NCBI RefSeq assembly: GCF_024159085.1
Contig: NZ_JAMZDE010000003.1
Coordinates: 248,001 to 312,000, forward strand
Length of the DNA: 64,000 nt
Source of the DNA: Idiomarina rhizosphaerae
GTDB taxonomy: Bacteria > Pseudomonadota > Gammaproteobacteria > Enterobacterales > Alteromonadaceae
Reading direction: 5' to 3'
The translations under genes and the position numbers were made by a program. A model generated the notes under the pieces. It saw nothing but the letters and a program-made list of their open reading frames with translations. It ran no database searches and was not told the DNA's origin. The stretch's first letter is position 1, and every line of letters begins with the position of its first letter. Below are positions 49,969 to 59,336 of the stretch, piece after piece.

Positions 49969-51330
49969 ATGATTGCAGAGCTTTCCGACAAAGAATATGC
50001 CATGCAGCGCATTCAGGAGGTTAACTCCGCGCTGTCCGATGGGATGTTCGTTGCTGCCCGCCGAATGCTGCATAATATGCCGGCATGCGATGTGGCATTG
50101 CTGTTGGAATCCTCGCCGCCCAAAAGCCGTTCCATTGTCTGGAAACTGGTTGACGTAGAAGAACATGGTGAAATTCTTGAAGAACTGAACGAAGAGGTTC
50201 AGAAAGACATTATTCGTCAAATGGCGCCGGAGAACCTTGCGGCGGCCACCGAAGGTATGGACACCGATGACTTAGCCTACGTTTTGCGTGGCTTACCTGA
50301 ACCTGTCTATCAGCAAGTTCTGAAGTCCATGGACGAAAGCGACCGGGAACGTGCGGAAACCGCGCTCTCATACGCCGAAGACAGCGCCGGTGGTATCATG
50401 AACACCGATACCATCACCTTGCGCTCGGACGTCACTATCGATGTGGTACTGCGTTATTTGCGTCTTAAAGGTGAACTCCCCGAAGCCACCGATAAACTCT
50501 ACGTAGTCGATCGTCACGAGAAGCTCATTGGCGAAATTACCTTAACCCAGTTGTTAACGATTGACCCCAGCCATCGCATTGACGAGATTATGTCGACCGA
50601 CATTACCACCATCCCCGTGACTATGGATGAAACGGAAGTCGCAAAACTGTTCGAGCGCCATGATTGGGTATCCGCTCCAGTAGTAGACAATGAGCAGCAG
50701 TTGGTGGGTCGTATAACCATCGATGACGTGGTCGATATTATCCGCGAAGAAGCCCAGCATTCCATGTTGAGCATGGCCGGTCTGGAAGATGACGAAGATA
50801 CCTTCGCTCCGGTATTAAAAAGTACCCGACGCCGTACTGTATGGTTGGCGGTAAACCTGGTTACTGCCTTACTGGCCGCTATGGTCAGCTCATTATTTGA
50901 AGACATACTGGCACAAATGGCGGTATTGGCTATTTTAAATACCATTGTGCCCAGTATGGGTGGCATAGCCGGTAGCCAGACATTAACTCTGGTAATACGA
51001 GGAATGGCACTGGGTCACATAGGCACCAGTAACTCCCGATGGCTTATCGGTAAAGAATTGGCTATTGGTTTCTTAAACGGCATTATCTGGTCGGTACTGA
51101 TTGCGGCTGTCGTCGCGCTGTGGAAACAAGACTGGCTGGTTGGCGGTATTATTGCCTTTGCCATGATGATGAACTTAGTCGCTGCCGCTTTAGCCGGTGC
51201 TACCATACCGCTCGTTCTGAAGCGCTTTAATATCGACCCCGCACTGGCTGGCGGAGTCATTCTGACCACAGTAACTGACGTTGTCGGTATCTTTGCCTTC
51301 CTTGGCTCGGCAACCTTGTTACTGTCTTAA
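49969..51330 (+). CDS. mgtE: Magnesium transporter MgtE
   Basis: 453 residues: cytoplasmic helical MgtE N-domain (about 30-130), two CBS domains (about 135-255) that sense Mg2+, then five membrane helices (from about 285) with the pore segment NTIVPSMGGIAGSQTLTLVIRGMALG. It directly follows ptsO and ends the kds-lpt-rpoN-ptsO run; no M-box riboswitch is visible in front. Confidence 0.96.
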   Translation: MIAELSDKEYAMQRIQEVNSALSDGMFVAARRMLHNMPACDVALLLESSPPKSRSIVWKLVDVEEHGEILEELNEEVQKDIIRQMAPENLAAATEGMDTDDLAYVLRGLPEPVYQQVLKSMDESDRERAETALSYAEDSAGGIMNTDTITLRSDVTIDVVLRYLRLKGELPEATDKLYVVDRHEKLIGEITLTQLLTIDPSHRIDEIMSTDITTIPVTMDETEVAKLFERHDWVSAPVVDNEQQLVGRITIDDVVDIIREEAQHSMLSMAGLEDDEDTFAPVLKSTRRRTVWLAVNLVTALLAAMVSSLFEDILAQMAVLAILNTIVPSMGGIAGSQTLTLVIRGMALGHIGTSNSRWLIGKELAIGFLNGIIWSVLIAAVVALWKQDWLVGGIIAFAMMMNLVAAALAGATIPLVLKRFNIDPALAGGVILTTVTDVVGIFAFLGSATLLLS

Positions 51331-51342
51331 TTCCCTGTCTTT

Positions 51343-52689
51343 TTAATTGCCGGCAATACTCATTTGCTCTAATAACACCGAGCCGGTATGTAGCGCATGG
51401 CGCTCATCGGTGTCATTACCTATAGCAACAATATTCGCCAGCATGTCTTTTAAGTTACCGGCTATGGTCACTTCTTCTACCGGATACTGAATTTCACCGT
51501 TTTCAACCCAGAAGCCGGCCGCACCACGCGAATAGTCACCATTAACCATATTCACGCCCTGCCCCATCAATTCGGTTACCAACAAGCCTGTCCCCATTTT
51601 TTTGCACAACTGCGCTAACGAGTTGTCCTGCTGTGTCACCCGCCAGTTGTGGATACCACCAGCGTGACCCGTAGGCTGCATATCCAGTTTACGTGCGGCA
51701 TAGCTGGTTAACAGGTAAGTCTGCAAAACGCCGTCGGTAATAATTTCTCTATCTTTTGTTGCCAGACCTTCTGCATCGAAAGGTGAACTCGCCAGGCCGC
51801 CGATAATATGTGGTTTTTCCTGAATGCTCAGCCATTCTGGCAGCACCGGCTTGCCTAAATGATCGAGCAGGAAACTGGACTTACGATACAAATTACCACC
51901 GCTTATTGCACTGACCATATGACCAAACAAACTTCCTGCCACGTCAGCCCGGAAAATAACCGGTACTTTAGCGGTTGGTACTTTGCGCGCTCCTAAGCGC
52001 GACAAGGTTTCTGCGGCGGCTTCTTCGGCAACACTCTCGGCAGATTTTAATTCGTGCATTTTGCGGGCGACCGAGTAGCTCATGTCGCGCTGCATTTTGT
52101 CGCCCTCTTTAGCTATTAAAACGCAACTGAGGTTATGCCGCGACTGTAAGTAACCACCGATAAAACCATGACTATTACCATAAACGCGAAAGCCTGTGTG
52201 GCTGCCGTAATGCGCGCCGTCAGAGTTAACAATGCGCTCGTCCAGATTCAACGCGTGTTTCTCGCAGGCCAGTGCCTGCTTTATGGCATACTCTGCGCTC
52301 TGGTCACCCGGATGGCACAAGTCTAAATCTGGTACATCGGTCGCCATTAACTCTGCCGGAGCCAAACCATTGTATGGGTCCGGAGAGGTGAATCGGGCAA
52401 TGTCACAAGCCTTATCAACCGCAGCGCTAATGGCCTGTTCCGACAAGTCCGTAGTTGACGCCGAACCTTTCTGGTTACCACGGTAGACACTGATGCCCAG
52501 CGCTCCGTCCTGATTAAACTCTACGGTTTCGACTTCGCCCAGGCGAGTTCCCACCGAAATACCGGAGCTGTGACTGATTGAGCATTCAGCAGAACTGACG
52601 CCTTTTGCTTCAGCCAGTCGCAGTGCTTCTTTAACAGCACTCTCTACCTGCTTCATTTGAACCTGTAAGTCACTCAGTTGTACTATCAA
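51343..52689 (-). CDS. pmbA: TldE/PmbA metalloprotease subunit
   Basis: Partner of TldD in the TldD/E protease, which matures microcin B17 and degrades CcdA in E. coli. Start is probably TTG 52689 (MIVQLSDLQVQMKQ), behind GAGGAGAG; this gives 448 residues, near the E. coli 450, and leaves 54 bp to divergent darP. The next ATG (52656) has no such site, and the longer frame would overlap darP. The C-terminal RGAAGFWVENGEIQYPVEEVTIAGNL is the family hallmark. It lacks the HExxxH of TldD, as is normal. Confidence 0.94.
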   Translation of the reverse strand: MIVQLSDLQVQMKQVESAVKEALRLAEAKGVSSAECSISHSSGISVGTRLGEVETVEFNQDGALGISVYRGNQKGSASTTDLSEQAISAAVDKACDIARFTSPDPYNGLAPAELMATDVPDLDLCHPGDQSAEYAIKQALACEKHALNLDERIVNSDGAHYGSHTGFRVYGNSHGFIGGYLQSRHNLSCVLIAKEGDKMQRDMSYSVARKMHELKSAESVAEEAAAETLSRLGARKVPTAKVPVIFRADVAGSLFGHMVSAISGGNLYRKSSFLLDHLGKPVLPEWLSIQEKPHIIGGLASSPFDAEGLATKDREIITDGVLQTYLLTSYAARKLDMQPTGHAGGIHNWRVTQQDNSLAQLCKKMGTGLLVTELMGQGVNMVNGDYSRGAAGFWVENGEIQYPVEEVTIAGNLKDMLANIVAIGNDTDERHALHTGSVLLEQMSIAGN

Positions 52690-52743
52690 AAAACTCTCCT
52701 CACTGCTAAACTGACGGCTTTGTAGCGCTAATGAATCGAACTT

Positions 52744-53259
52744 ATGCCGAAACGCCCAGCCGAAAATCCTGAACAACCTGACGACTTCGTCAGCAAGTCC
52801 CAAAAAAAACGCGAAATGGCTGAACGCCAGGAGCTCGGGACTCAACTTGTCAATTTGACCGACAGCCAGTTAGCAAAAATGCCACTGGATGATGAGCTGC
52901 GCGATGCCGTTTTACTTGCCCGTAAAATTCGTAACAAGCACGAAGGCTACCGACGTCAGCTTCAATTTATTGGCAAGCTCATGCGCTTACGTGATATCGC
53001 GCCTATCGAGCAAGCCTTGAATAACTTAAAAAATGCACATCAGCAGCAAACATCCATTTTCCACGAGATTGAAACAACTCGCGATAAACTGCTGCATGAA
53101 GGCGACGACGCTCTGCAAGAATTCATTGAAGAGCATCCTCAGGCTGATCGCCAAAAATTGCGTCAGCTTATTCGTCTTGCCGAAAAACAGCAGACCGAAC
53201 AAAAACCACCGGTTGCTGCCCGTCAGCTGTTTGTTTATTTACGTGAGCTGCTCGGTTAA
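52744..53259 (+). CDS. darP: Ribosome-associated protein DarP (YjgA, DUF615)
   Basis: 171 residues, highly charged and helical, with VSKSQKKREMAERQELGTQL and KLRQLIRLAEKQQ typical of DUF615. DarP assists late 50S subunit assembly. The pairing with pmbA divergent is the usual gammaproteobacterial layout. Confidence 0.93.
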   Translation: MPKRPAENPEQPDDFVSKSQKKREMAERQELGTQLVNLTDSQLAKMPLDDELRDAVLLARKIRNKHEGYRRQLQFIGKLMRLRDIAPIEQALNNLKNAHQQQTSIFHEIETTRDKLLHEGDDALQEFIEEHPQADRQKLRQLIRLAEKQQTEQKPPVAARQLFVYLRELLG

Positions 53260-53274
53260 TACCGGGCAACTCGC

Positions 53275-54696
53275 TTATTCGGTACCGCCAACCGTCATTG
53301 AATCTAATTTTAGCGTCGGTTGCCCAACGCCTACGGGTAAACTCTGCCCGTCTTTACCGCACACACCCACACCTTCGTCCAGCGACAGGTCATTACCCAC
53401 CATAGACACCTGGGCCATAGCTTCTGGTCCGTTACCAATAAGTGTCGCACCCTTTATCGGTGTGGTAATTTTACCGTCTTCAATTAAATAAGCTTCAGAT
53501 GCTGAGAACACAAACTGTCCGGAAGTAATATCGACCTGACCGCCAGCAAATTGCGGTGCGTAAATACCCTTTTTCACGCTGCCAATGATGTCTTCCGGAC
53601 TACTTTCTCCGGCGAGCATATACGTATTGGTCATTCGCGGCATAGGTAAGTGAGCGAAACTTTCACGGCGGCCGTTTCCGGTCGTTGCCTGACCCATTAA
53701 ACGCGCATTCATTTTATCCTGCATGTAACCACGCAATATGCCGTTTTCTATCAACACGTTGTAGCCACTGGGTGTGCCTTCGTCATCAATACTCATTGAA
53801 CCACGACGATCACTCAGCGTACCGTCATCGACAATAGTACAAAGCGGTGACGCCACTTGCTCGCCAATTTTACCGGAATAGGCAGACGAGCCTTTACGGT
53901 TAAAGTCGCCCTCCAGGCCGTGTCCGACCGCCTCGTGCAGCAGCACACCCGGCCAACCGGAGCCCAGTACCACAGGCATATTGCCTGCAGGTGCAGGTTT
54001 TGCTTCTAAATTCACGAGCCCCTGACGTACGGCTTCTTCTGCAAAACGCTGCCAGCGGGCATTACCAGAGTCTTCATCAAGGAAAAACTCATATCCTACA
54101 CGAGCTCCACCACCGGCACTGCCGCGCTCGCGGCGACCGTTTTGCTCGGTAATAACAGAACAGTTCAGACGAATTAGGGGGCGTTTATCGGTAGCCAAAG
54201 TGCCGTCTGTCGCGGCGACTAAAACTTCGTCATAACTGCCGCTCAAACTCACCACCACCTGGCTTACACGTGAGTCCTGCGCCCGTGCGTGCGCATCGAC
54301 TTTCTTCAGCAATTCAATTTTTTCGTCTTCAGATAAAGTATCCAGCGGATTAAGCGCTTCATAGCGCGACTTAGCCTGCACCGACTTCAACGCCTCGACT
54401 TTTTTACTTTGCCCCTGACGAGCTATACCGCGAGCCGCCTCGCTGGTACGCTGCAACGCTTTTAACGTAATTTCATCGGCATAAGCAAAGCCCGTTTTTT
54501 CACCCTGTACGGCGCGCACACCCATACCCGTTTCAATATGAAACGCGCCGTCTTTAATGATGCCATCTTCCAGCACCCACGACTCGTTGACACTGTGTTG
54601 TAAATAGATATCGGCAAAATCAATATCACCGCTGTATAGCGTGGATAAAGCTTTGCTTATGTCGTCTTGCGACAATTCGTAGTCAGTTAGTGTCAT
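53275..54696 (-). CDS. tldD: Metalloprotease TldD
   Basis: 473 residues with the zinc-binding [11 protein letters not shown] motif (HExxxH, about 256-261). Catalytic half of TldD/E; its partner pmbA lies 0.6 kb away beyond darP. It overlaps the nitrilase gene by four bases and is the last gene of the mreB-to-tldD run. Confidence 0.96.
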   Translation of the reverse strand: MTLTDYELSQDDISKALSTLYSGDIDFADIYLQHSVNESWVLEDGIIKDGAFHIETGMGVRAVQGEKTGFAYADEITLKALQRTSEAARGIARQGQSKKVEALKSVQAKSRYEALNPLDTLSEDEKIELLKKVDAHARAQDSRVSQVVVSLSGSYDEVLVAATDGTLATDKRPLIRLNCSVITEQNGRRERGSAGGGARVGYEFFLDEDSGNARWQRFAEEAVRQGLVNLEAKPAPAGNMPVVLGSGWPGVLLHEAVGHGLEGDFNRKGSSAYSGKIGEQVASPLCTIVDDGTLSDRRGSMSIDDEGTPSGYNVLIENGILRGYMQDKMNARLMGQATTGNGRRESFAHLPMPRMTNTYMLAGESSPEDIIGSVKKGIYAPQFAGGQVDITSGQFVFSASEAYLIEDGKITTPIKGATLIGNGPEAMAQVSMVGNDLSLDEGVGVCGKDGQSLPVGVGQPTLKLDSMTVGGTE

Positions 54697-55520
54697 GTCT
54701 TTTGTACAACCTCAAATTGATTTTGTTGCGCCACTGGCATTTGTTTTCGTATGGGTTCAATATCCGCTACATCAACGCTGACAGAAACAACACCTTCATC
54801 CAGTTCCTGTTCTGCCAGTATTTCACCCCAGGGGCTGACAATAATTGAATGGCCGAACGTTTCACGACCATTTGCATGTTCCCCTACCTGGCCCGGCGCC
54901 ACGATAAAAACCTGTTGCTCAATGGCGCGGGCGCGAACCAGCGCATGCCAGTGAGCTTTTCCGGTAACCTGAGTAAAAGCAGAGGGTAAAACAATGATTT
55001 GGGAGCCAGCCTGACGCAATGCTCTGAATAACTCTGGAAAGCGCAGATCATAACACACTGCCATGCCAACCACACCAAAGTCCGTTTCTGTGGTTACCAC
55101 TTTACTGCCCGGCTGAGTCCACTTTGACTCGCGGTATTCCTTAGTATTATCAGCCACATCAACATCAAACAAATGAATTTTGTCATAGCGATTGAGAATG
55201 GCGCCATCGGGCCCGAAAAGAATAGATGCGGCGGAAAATCGCTCACCGGCCTCTACTGGCAGGGTGCCGCCAACCAGATAGACCCCATGCTTTTTTGCTA
55301 AGGCGGCCAGTCGTTTCTGCACCTCGCCATCCTTGTAGGTTTCAGCCATTGCCAACTGAGCGCGGTCACCTGCTCCGAAGCAGCTAAAGGCTTCAGGCAA
55401 TACTACCAGTTGCGGACGTGCGGCAGGGAGTTGTTCCAGCAGTTTAGCAACAATGGCTAAATTATCTTGCGGATCCGGACGACTGCTCATTTGCAGCGCC
55501 GTCAGTTGCACTTGTGTCAT
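54693..55520 (-). CDS. Carbon-nitrogen hydrolase (nitrilase superfamily, Nit1-like)
   Basis: 275 residues with the complete Glu-Lys-Cys triad: [22 protein letters not shown] and [14 protein letters not shown]. Related to Nit1/NitFhit proteins, which remove deaminated glutathione as a repair step; the true substrate here is inferred. I choose ATG 55520 ([11 protein letters not shown]), overlapping yhdP by 59 bases. A nitrilase between yhdP and tldD is common in Alteromonadales and Pseudomonas. Confidence 0.9.
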   Translation of the reverse strand: MTQVQLTALQMSSRPDPQDNLAIVAKLLEQLPAARPQLVVLPEAFSCFGAGDRAQLAMAETYKDGEVQKRLAALAKKHGVYLVGGTLPVEAGERFSAASILFGPDGAILNRYDKIHLFDVDVADNTKEYRESKWTQPGSKVVTTETDFGVVGMAVCYDLRFPELFRALRQAGSQIIVLPSAFTQVTGKAHWHALVRARAIEQQVFIVAPGQVGEHANGRETFGHSIIVSPWGEILAEQELDEGVVSVSVDVADIEPIRKQMPVAQQNQFEVVQKT

Positions 55521-58500
55521 CGTCTGCCTCTGAATCGGTTGAGTTCTCTTCCAATTCTGGCAAATCAACCGGGCGGCTGTCACGTTCTATTTCTTCAACC
55601 ACCGGTTCCTCAATAGTACCGGTGACCTGATAACGCAGACGCGAAATCACTTTCGCATCGTGCAGTACTTTGTCGATGAACAGCGCAGCCAAGCCGCTGG
55701 GAGGATTCACCATCCAGGCAAGAATAATTGGAAGACTGGAGGTAACTTTTGGCGCATAGGTCAAATTATAATTTAGCTCACCGGTTTGCATATCGGTCCA
55801 GCCACGAATATCCATATCCCCTGCGGATCCCAGTAATCTTGCATCTTTGGTGCGCGCGACACCATTTTCAATCTGAACACTGCCGGTTAAATCAGTAAAA
55901 AACATTCCTTGGGAAAAAATATCACGAAAATCTAAAGTCAGCTTTCGGAGAATACTGTCCAGGCTCAATAATGAAAAAATACGCGCGCCGCCGTCACTCA
56001 CTTCGGCCAGATAGCCTTTTTCTAAATCCCAGACTACCTCTCCGTTCAACGAACTCCAGTCTGGTTGATACAAATGATCGCGCCAGCTTAAGTTAAAATC
56101 AATAACGGCAGCACTATCTCTTACCGCCGTTTCCAGACCATAGTCACGTAATAAGTCACCAAGATCTCCTGCCTCCAGCCGTCCGGACAGCGCACTTCGA
56201 GCCTGTTCATCTTTATACCGCCAGTACCCCGTTAAGGCGAGCTCATCACTTCCTTTTTTAAGAGCCATCTTTTCTATACTGAAGCCATCCTCAAGCGGAG
56301 CTAGCACCAATTCAACTTCGCCTAACTCATGCTCGTCAATACGACAACTGCGACAGAGAAAGTTAATTGCCGGTACTTTTTCAAGCCAGCTCCAGTCGGT
56401 CTTCTCAGTGGTTTCCGGCAGTTCAACCTTGCTGCTTAACGCCAGATAATCGGCTCTAACTTTTATGCCCTGCTGTACAAATTTCTCCGGAATAATCACG
56501 TTCAGCACTGCATTCTCAGCATCTACCCGCACTTGCCAGCCTAAATCATCCGGCCACACCTGAATATCTGCCTGAGCAAATTTCTGCTGTCCCCACTGTA
56601 ACTGAGGCGTCTCAATGCGAATGGAATCGGGCAGCCACCCTTCGCCACTATCACCTTCAGTATCAACATTTGAATCTCCGGCCAGCGCATAAAGTAATGA
56701 GTACCACTGCCCGATATCGGCATGCGGTAACTGCGCGTTTACCGCAAAGCCATTAACCAGTTCGTTCGCAGAGCTGACCTCTCCAATATCCAGTCTTGCC
56801 TTTTGCCAACCTCCGCTGCCCGGCTTCCAGCGGCTATCCCAGTAAAGGCGCTGGTCGATATTAGCCCGTAAACGCAGCTCTTCTCCAGTCCCATTGAGCT
56901 GAACCGACAGTTGCCAGTTATCTCCAAAATCTTTTTGCAACGGCACTGGCAGCGATGTTTCAAGACCGGTCAAATCAAACCGCGACTCTAACGCGACGCC
57001 AACAGTGTCGGCGTTAAAAGTTAACTGAAGATTAGCTTCACCGTTTACCGCTCCGTAGAAAAACGGTTTCCACTGTGGATAAGGCAATTGCTTAAATAAA
57101 GGTTCGCTTTGCCAGTCCAGAGTTGTATTCACATTCAGTAAGTAATCCGCCCCGTTTAGCTCTCCGGATACTTTAGTTGGTATAGGCATACCGTACCAGT
57201 TAAGGCGCAGCCCTTCGGTACTTACCTTGCTGTTGTCAATTTTCAGAAGACCTTCAGAAACCGTAAAATCTTGTTGTATGGCGTCAATGTTAAGAGAAAG
57301 ACCGGCTAACGGAGCCTCAACAGCAACATCAACATCTCGCGAGCTGTTTAACGGTATATCCAGCTGGAAAGAACCAGAAACCTCTCCGCCAGGGTTAATT
57401 TGAGTGAGCGTCTCGGTTACGCTGTCCAGCGGCGACTGTTCAAACACAGGTAACAGCGATTCCCCCTTTGCACTAACACTAGCCTGAACCTGCAAGCCCT
57501 GCGAAGCATCTGCTAAATCCTTAATTTGCGCGTCAACCCGGGTTACCTGCACATCTTCTATATGCCCAGCATCCGCCGACATGAATAAGCTCCTGTTATA
57601 AAAATCGAGCTTTACCGGAGCATCGGCTAACGGAAGCCAGTCTGGCTGAAACCGGTAGGTTAAATCATCGAACTCCACCCGCGCATTGAAGACGCCTTGA
57701 TTGTCCGCACCCGGAAACTGAGTGACGGGACCGCGCCACAGTAATTCCATGCCACGAGCCCGACCGGATACTAAGGCTGCGGAAAGATAGTCTTTTACTC
57801 CCTGCCCCATAATTGATGGCAGCAACTTGCGGGCGGTGTCGACAGAAAAGCCCTGTGCGGTAGAAAGCAATAAGTCAATTTGTGGCGTTGTCTCGCTGTC
57901 GCCGGACAGACCGCCACTACCGGTAAGCTGAAAGTCGTCTCGCCGAAGTTGGAGCTGCTCTAAATTTACCCGCCAGCCATCAGCTTGTAACAACCAGGAG
58001 CCGGACAAATTAAAAGTATCAATATCCCACGCTTGCTTACCGGAAAGGCTGTTCCCCGTGAGACTAACGTTATCACCTTCTACTTGCCACAAACCGTGAT
58101 TCGATAAGCTGCTTATACTGACATCCAGGCCATTAAAGCCAGGCCAACGCTCATTCCCGTCTGCCGACAGGCTGTGGCTTTTTATAGACCATTGCTGGCC
58201 AGAGACAGGGTGCAGACGATAGCGCACACTGGCTTTACCCTTTAAGCCCAGGCTCATGACCGATTCCGCCGATATCTTAAAAGGCAGCAGAGGTAGTAAT
58301 CCGGTAACCTCATCAATTGCGATATTATCTACACTGATATCGTGGATCTCATCCAGTTGCTGCCAGGCTATACGCGGTAATTCAAGATGACCTACTGAGG
58401 TATTTACTGTCATTGGCAAACTGTTGAGTAGCCAGCCATTTTCTTCCGGCCGCAGCACAATTTCACCCTCGGGTAATTGCAACCAGTTGAGTTCTTCAGA

Positions 58501-59331
58501 ATTATTGTCCAACCAGGTAATACGGTTGTCTCTTAACTTAACTAGCCCTTCAAATAGTTGACCATTACGAACATCCAGCCAACCGGTAAAGTTTACGTTT
58601 GAAGCTTGTACGTCAATGTCGCCCAGTTGCTCTTCAAGCCAGGGGCTGATATCAACGTTCTGCGAATTGACGTAAAACTGACCATTAAATTCCGACCAGC
58701 GATCACCGCGCAAATCAATAATAAAATCGAGGCTATTAGTCGCAAAGTCTTCCATCCGGAATTGACCAATCCCCTGGTGCTTCTTGCCTTCATTAGTCCA
58801 GGACAGCCGGTCAATATCAATTTCTCGTGTTACGCCCCGCAAGTTTGTCAGTAACAACTCACCATTATTCAGTGAAAACTTCTCTAATTGCTGCAGGAAT
58901 AAGCGGTTAACGTAATCTAAATCTAATTTCTCAGCTTCGTTAGCGGCCGAGAATTTACGTATATCTACTGCTATGCGGGCGTCATTAAGAATAAACTGCT
59001 GCGCAATGAGCTGTTGATCCAGTAAAGTCTTCCAGAAGTCGAGTACCACATGAACCTTGCCAACACGAACCTGCACAGGCGACTGCTCGCGTTCCAGCAA
59101 AACGAGATTATCCAGAACAATGGAAGGCCCTTCCCGGGTCCAGGCCATAGATAAGTCGCTAATGCTAACGGGTTGCTGGAAACGGGCTTCCAGTTGCTCT
59201 TCAAGTGGTTCGGTCAAATCGGGCAGGTATGGCAGGCTGTAACGCAATAAACTCAGGCCGACAGCAACCAGCACCAGCACAATAGCCAGCGTTAGCCAGA
59301 GTTTGTTCAAAATCCACGACAGTGTCCGCAT
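55462..59331 (-). CDS. yhdP: AsmA-like bridge protein YhdP
   Basis: 1289 residues: N-terminal membrane helix (about 10-30), then a long periplasmic repeat of beta-strand units ending in the DUF3971/AsmA_2 region (RKLTLDFRDIFSQGMFFTDLTGSVQIENG and TGELNYNLTYAPKVTSSLPIILAWMVNP). YhdP, with TamB and YdbH, forms a bridge that moves phospholipids to the outer membrane. Acidic low-complexity tail. It begins five bases after rng. Confidence 0.95.
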   Translation of the reverse strand: MRTLSWILNKLWLTLAIVLVLVAVGLSLLRYSLPYLPDLTEPLEEQLEARFQQPVSISDLSMAWTREGPSIVLDNLVLLEREQSPVQVRVGKVHVVLDFWKTLLDQQLIAQQFILNDARIAVDIRKFSAANEAEKLDLDYVNRLFLQQLEKFSLNNGELLLTNLRGVTREIDIDRLSWTNEGKKHQGIGQFRMEDFATNSLDFIIDLRGDRWSEFNGQFYVNSQNVDISPWLEEQLGDIDVQASNVNFTGWLDVRNGQLFEGLVKLRDNRITWLDNNSEELNWLQLPEGEIVLRPEENGWLLNSLPMTVNTSVGHLELPRIAWQQLDEIHDISVDNIAIDEVTGLLPLLPFKISAESVMSLGLKGKASVRYRLHPVSGQQWSIKSHSLSADGNERWPGFNGLDVSISSLSNHGLWQVEGDNVSLTGNSLSGKQAWDIDTFNLSGSWLLQADGWRVNLEQLQLRRDDFQLTGSGGLSGDSETTPQIDLLLSTAQGFSVDTARKLLPSIMGQGVKDYLSAALVSGRARGMELLWRGPVTQFPGADNQGVFNARVEFDDLTYRFQPDWLPLADAPVKLDFYNRSLFMSADAGHIEDVQVTRVDAQIKDLADASQGLQVQASVSAKGESLLPVFEQSPLDSVTETLTQINPGGEVSGSFQLDIPLNSSRDVDVAVEAPLAGLSLNIDAIQQDFTVSEGLLKIDNSKVSTEGLRLNWYGMPIPTKVSGELNGADYLLNVNTTLDWQSEPLFKQLPYPQWKPFFYGAVNGEANLQLTFNADTVGVALESRFDLTGLETSLPVPLQKDFGDNWQLSVQLNGTGEELRLRANIDQRLYWDSRWKPGSGGWQKARLDIGEVSSANELVNGFAVNAQLPHADIGQWYSLLYALAGDSNVDTEGDSGEGWLPDSIRIETPQLQWGQQKFAQADIQVWPDDLGWQVRVDAENAVLNVIIPEKFVQQGIKVRADYLALSSKVELPETTEKTDWSWLEKVPAINFLCRSCRIDEHELGEVELVLAPLEDGFSIEKMALKKGSDELALTGYWRYKDEQARSALSGRLEAGDLGDLLRDYGLETAVRDSAAVIDFNLSWRDHLYQPDWSSLNGEVVWDLEKGYLAEVSDGGARIFSLLSLDSILRKLTLDFRDIFSQGMFFTDLTGSVQIENGVARTKDARLLGSAGDMDIRGWTDMQTGELNYNLTYAPKVTSSLPIILAWMVNPPSGLAALFIDKVLHDAKVISRLRYQVTGTIEEPVVEEIERDSRPVDLPELEENSTDSEADDDTSATDGAANEQSSGSAR

Positions 59332-59336
59332 GCGCC

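Noticed and set aside
49960-49975. M-box riboswitch in front of mgtE
   Set aside because: Only two bases separate ptsO and mgtE, so there is no room for a leader.
51331-51365. ATTGCCGGCAAT palindrome between mgtE and pmbA as a terminator
   Set aside because: It lies within the last pmbA codons, has no loop and no U tract, so it cannot act as an intrinsic terminator.
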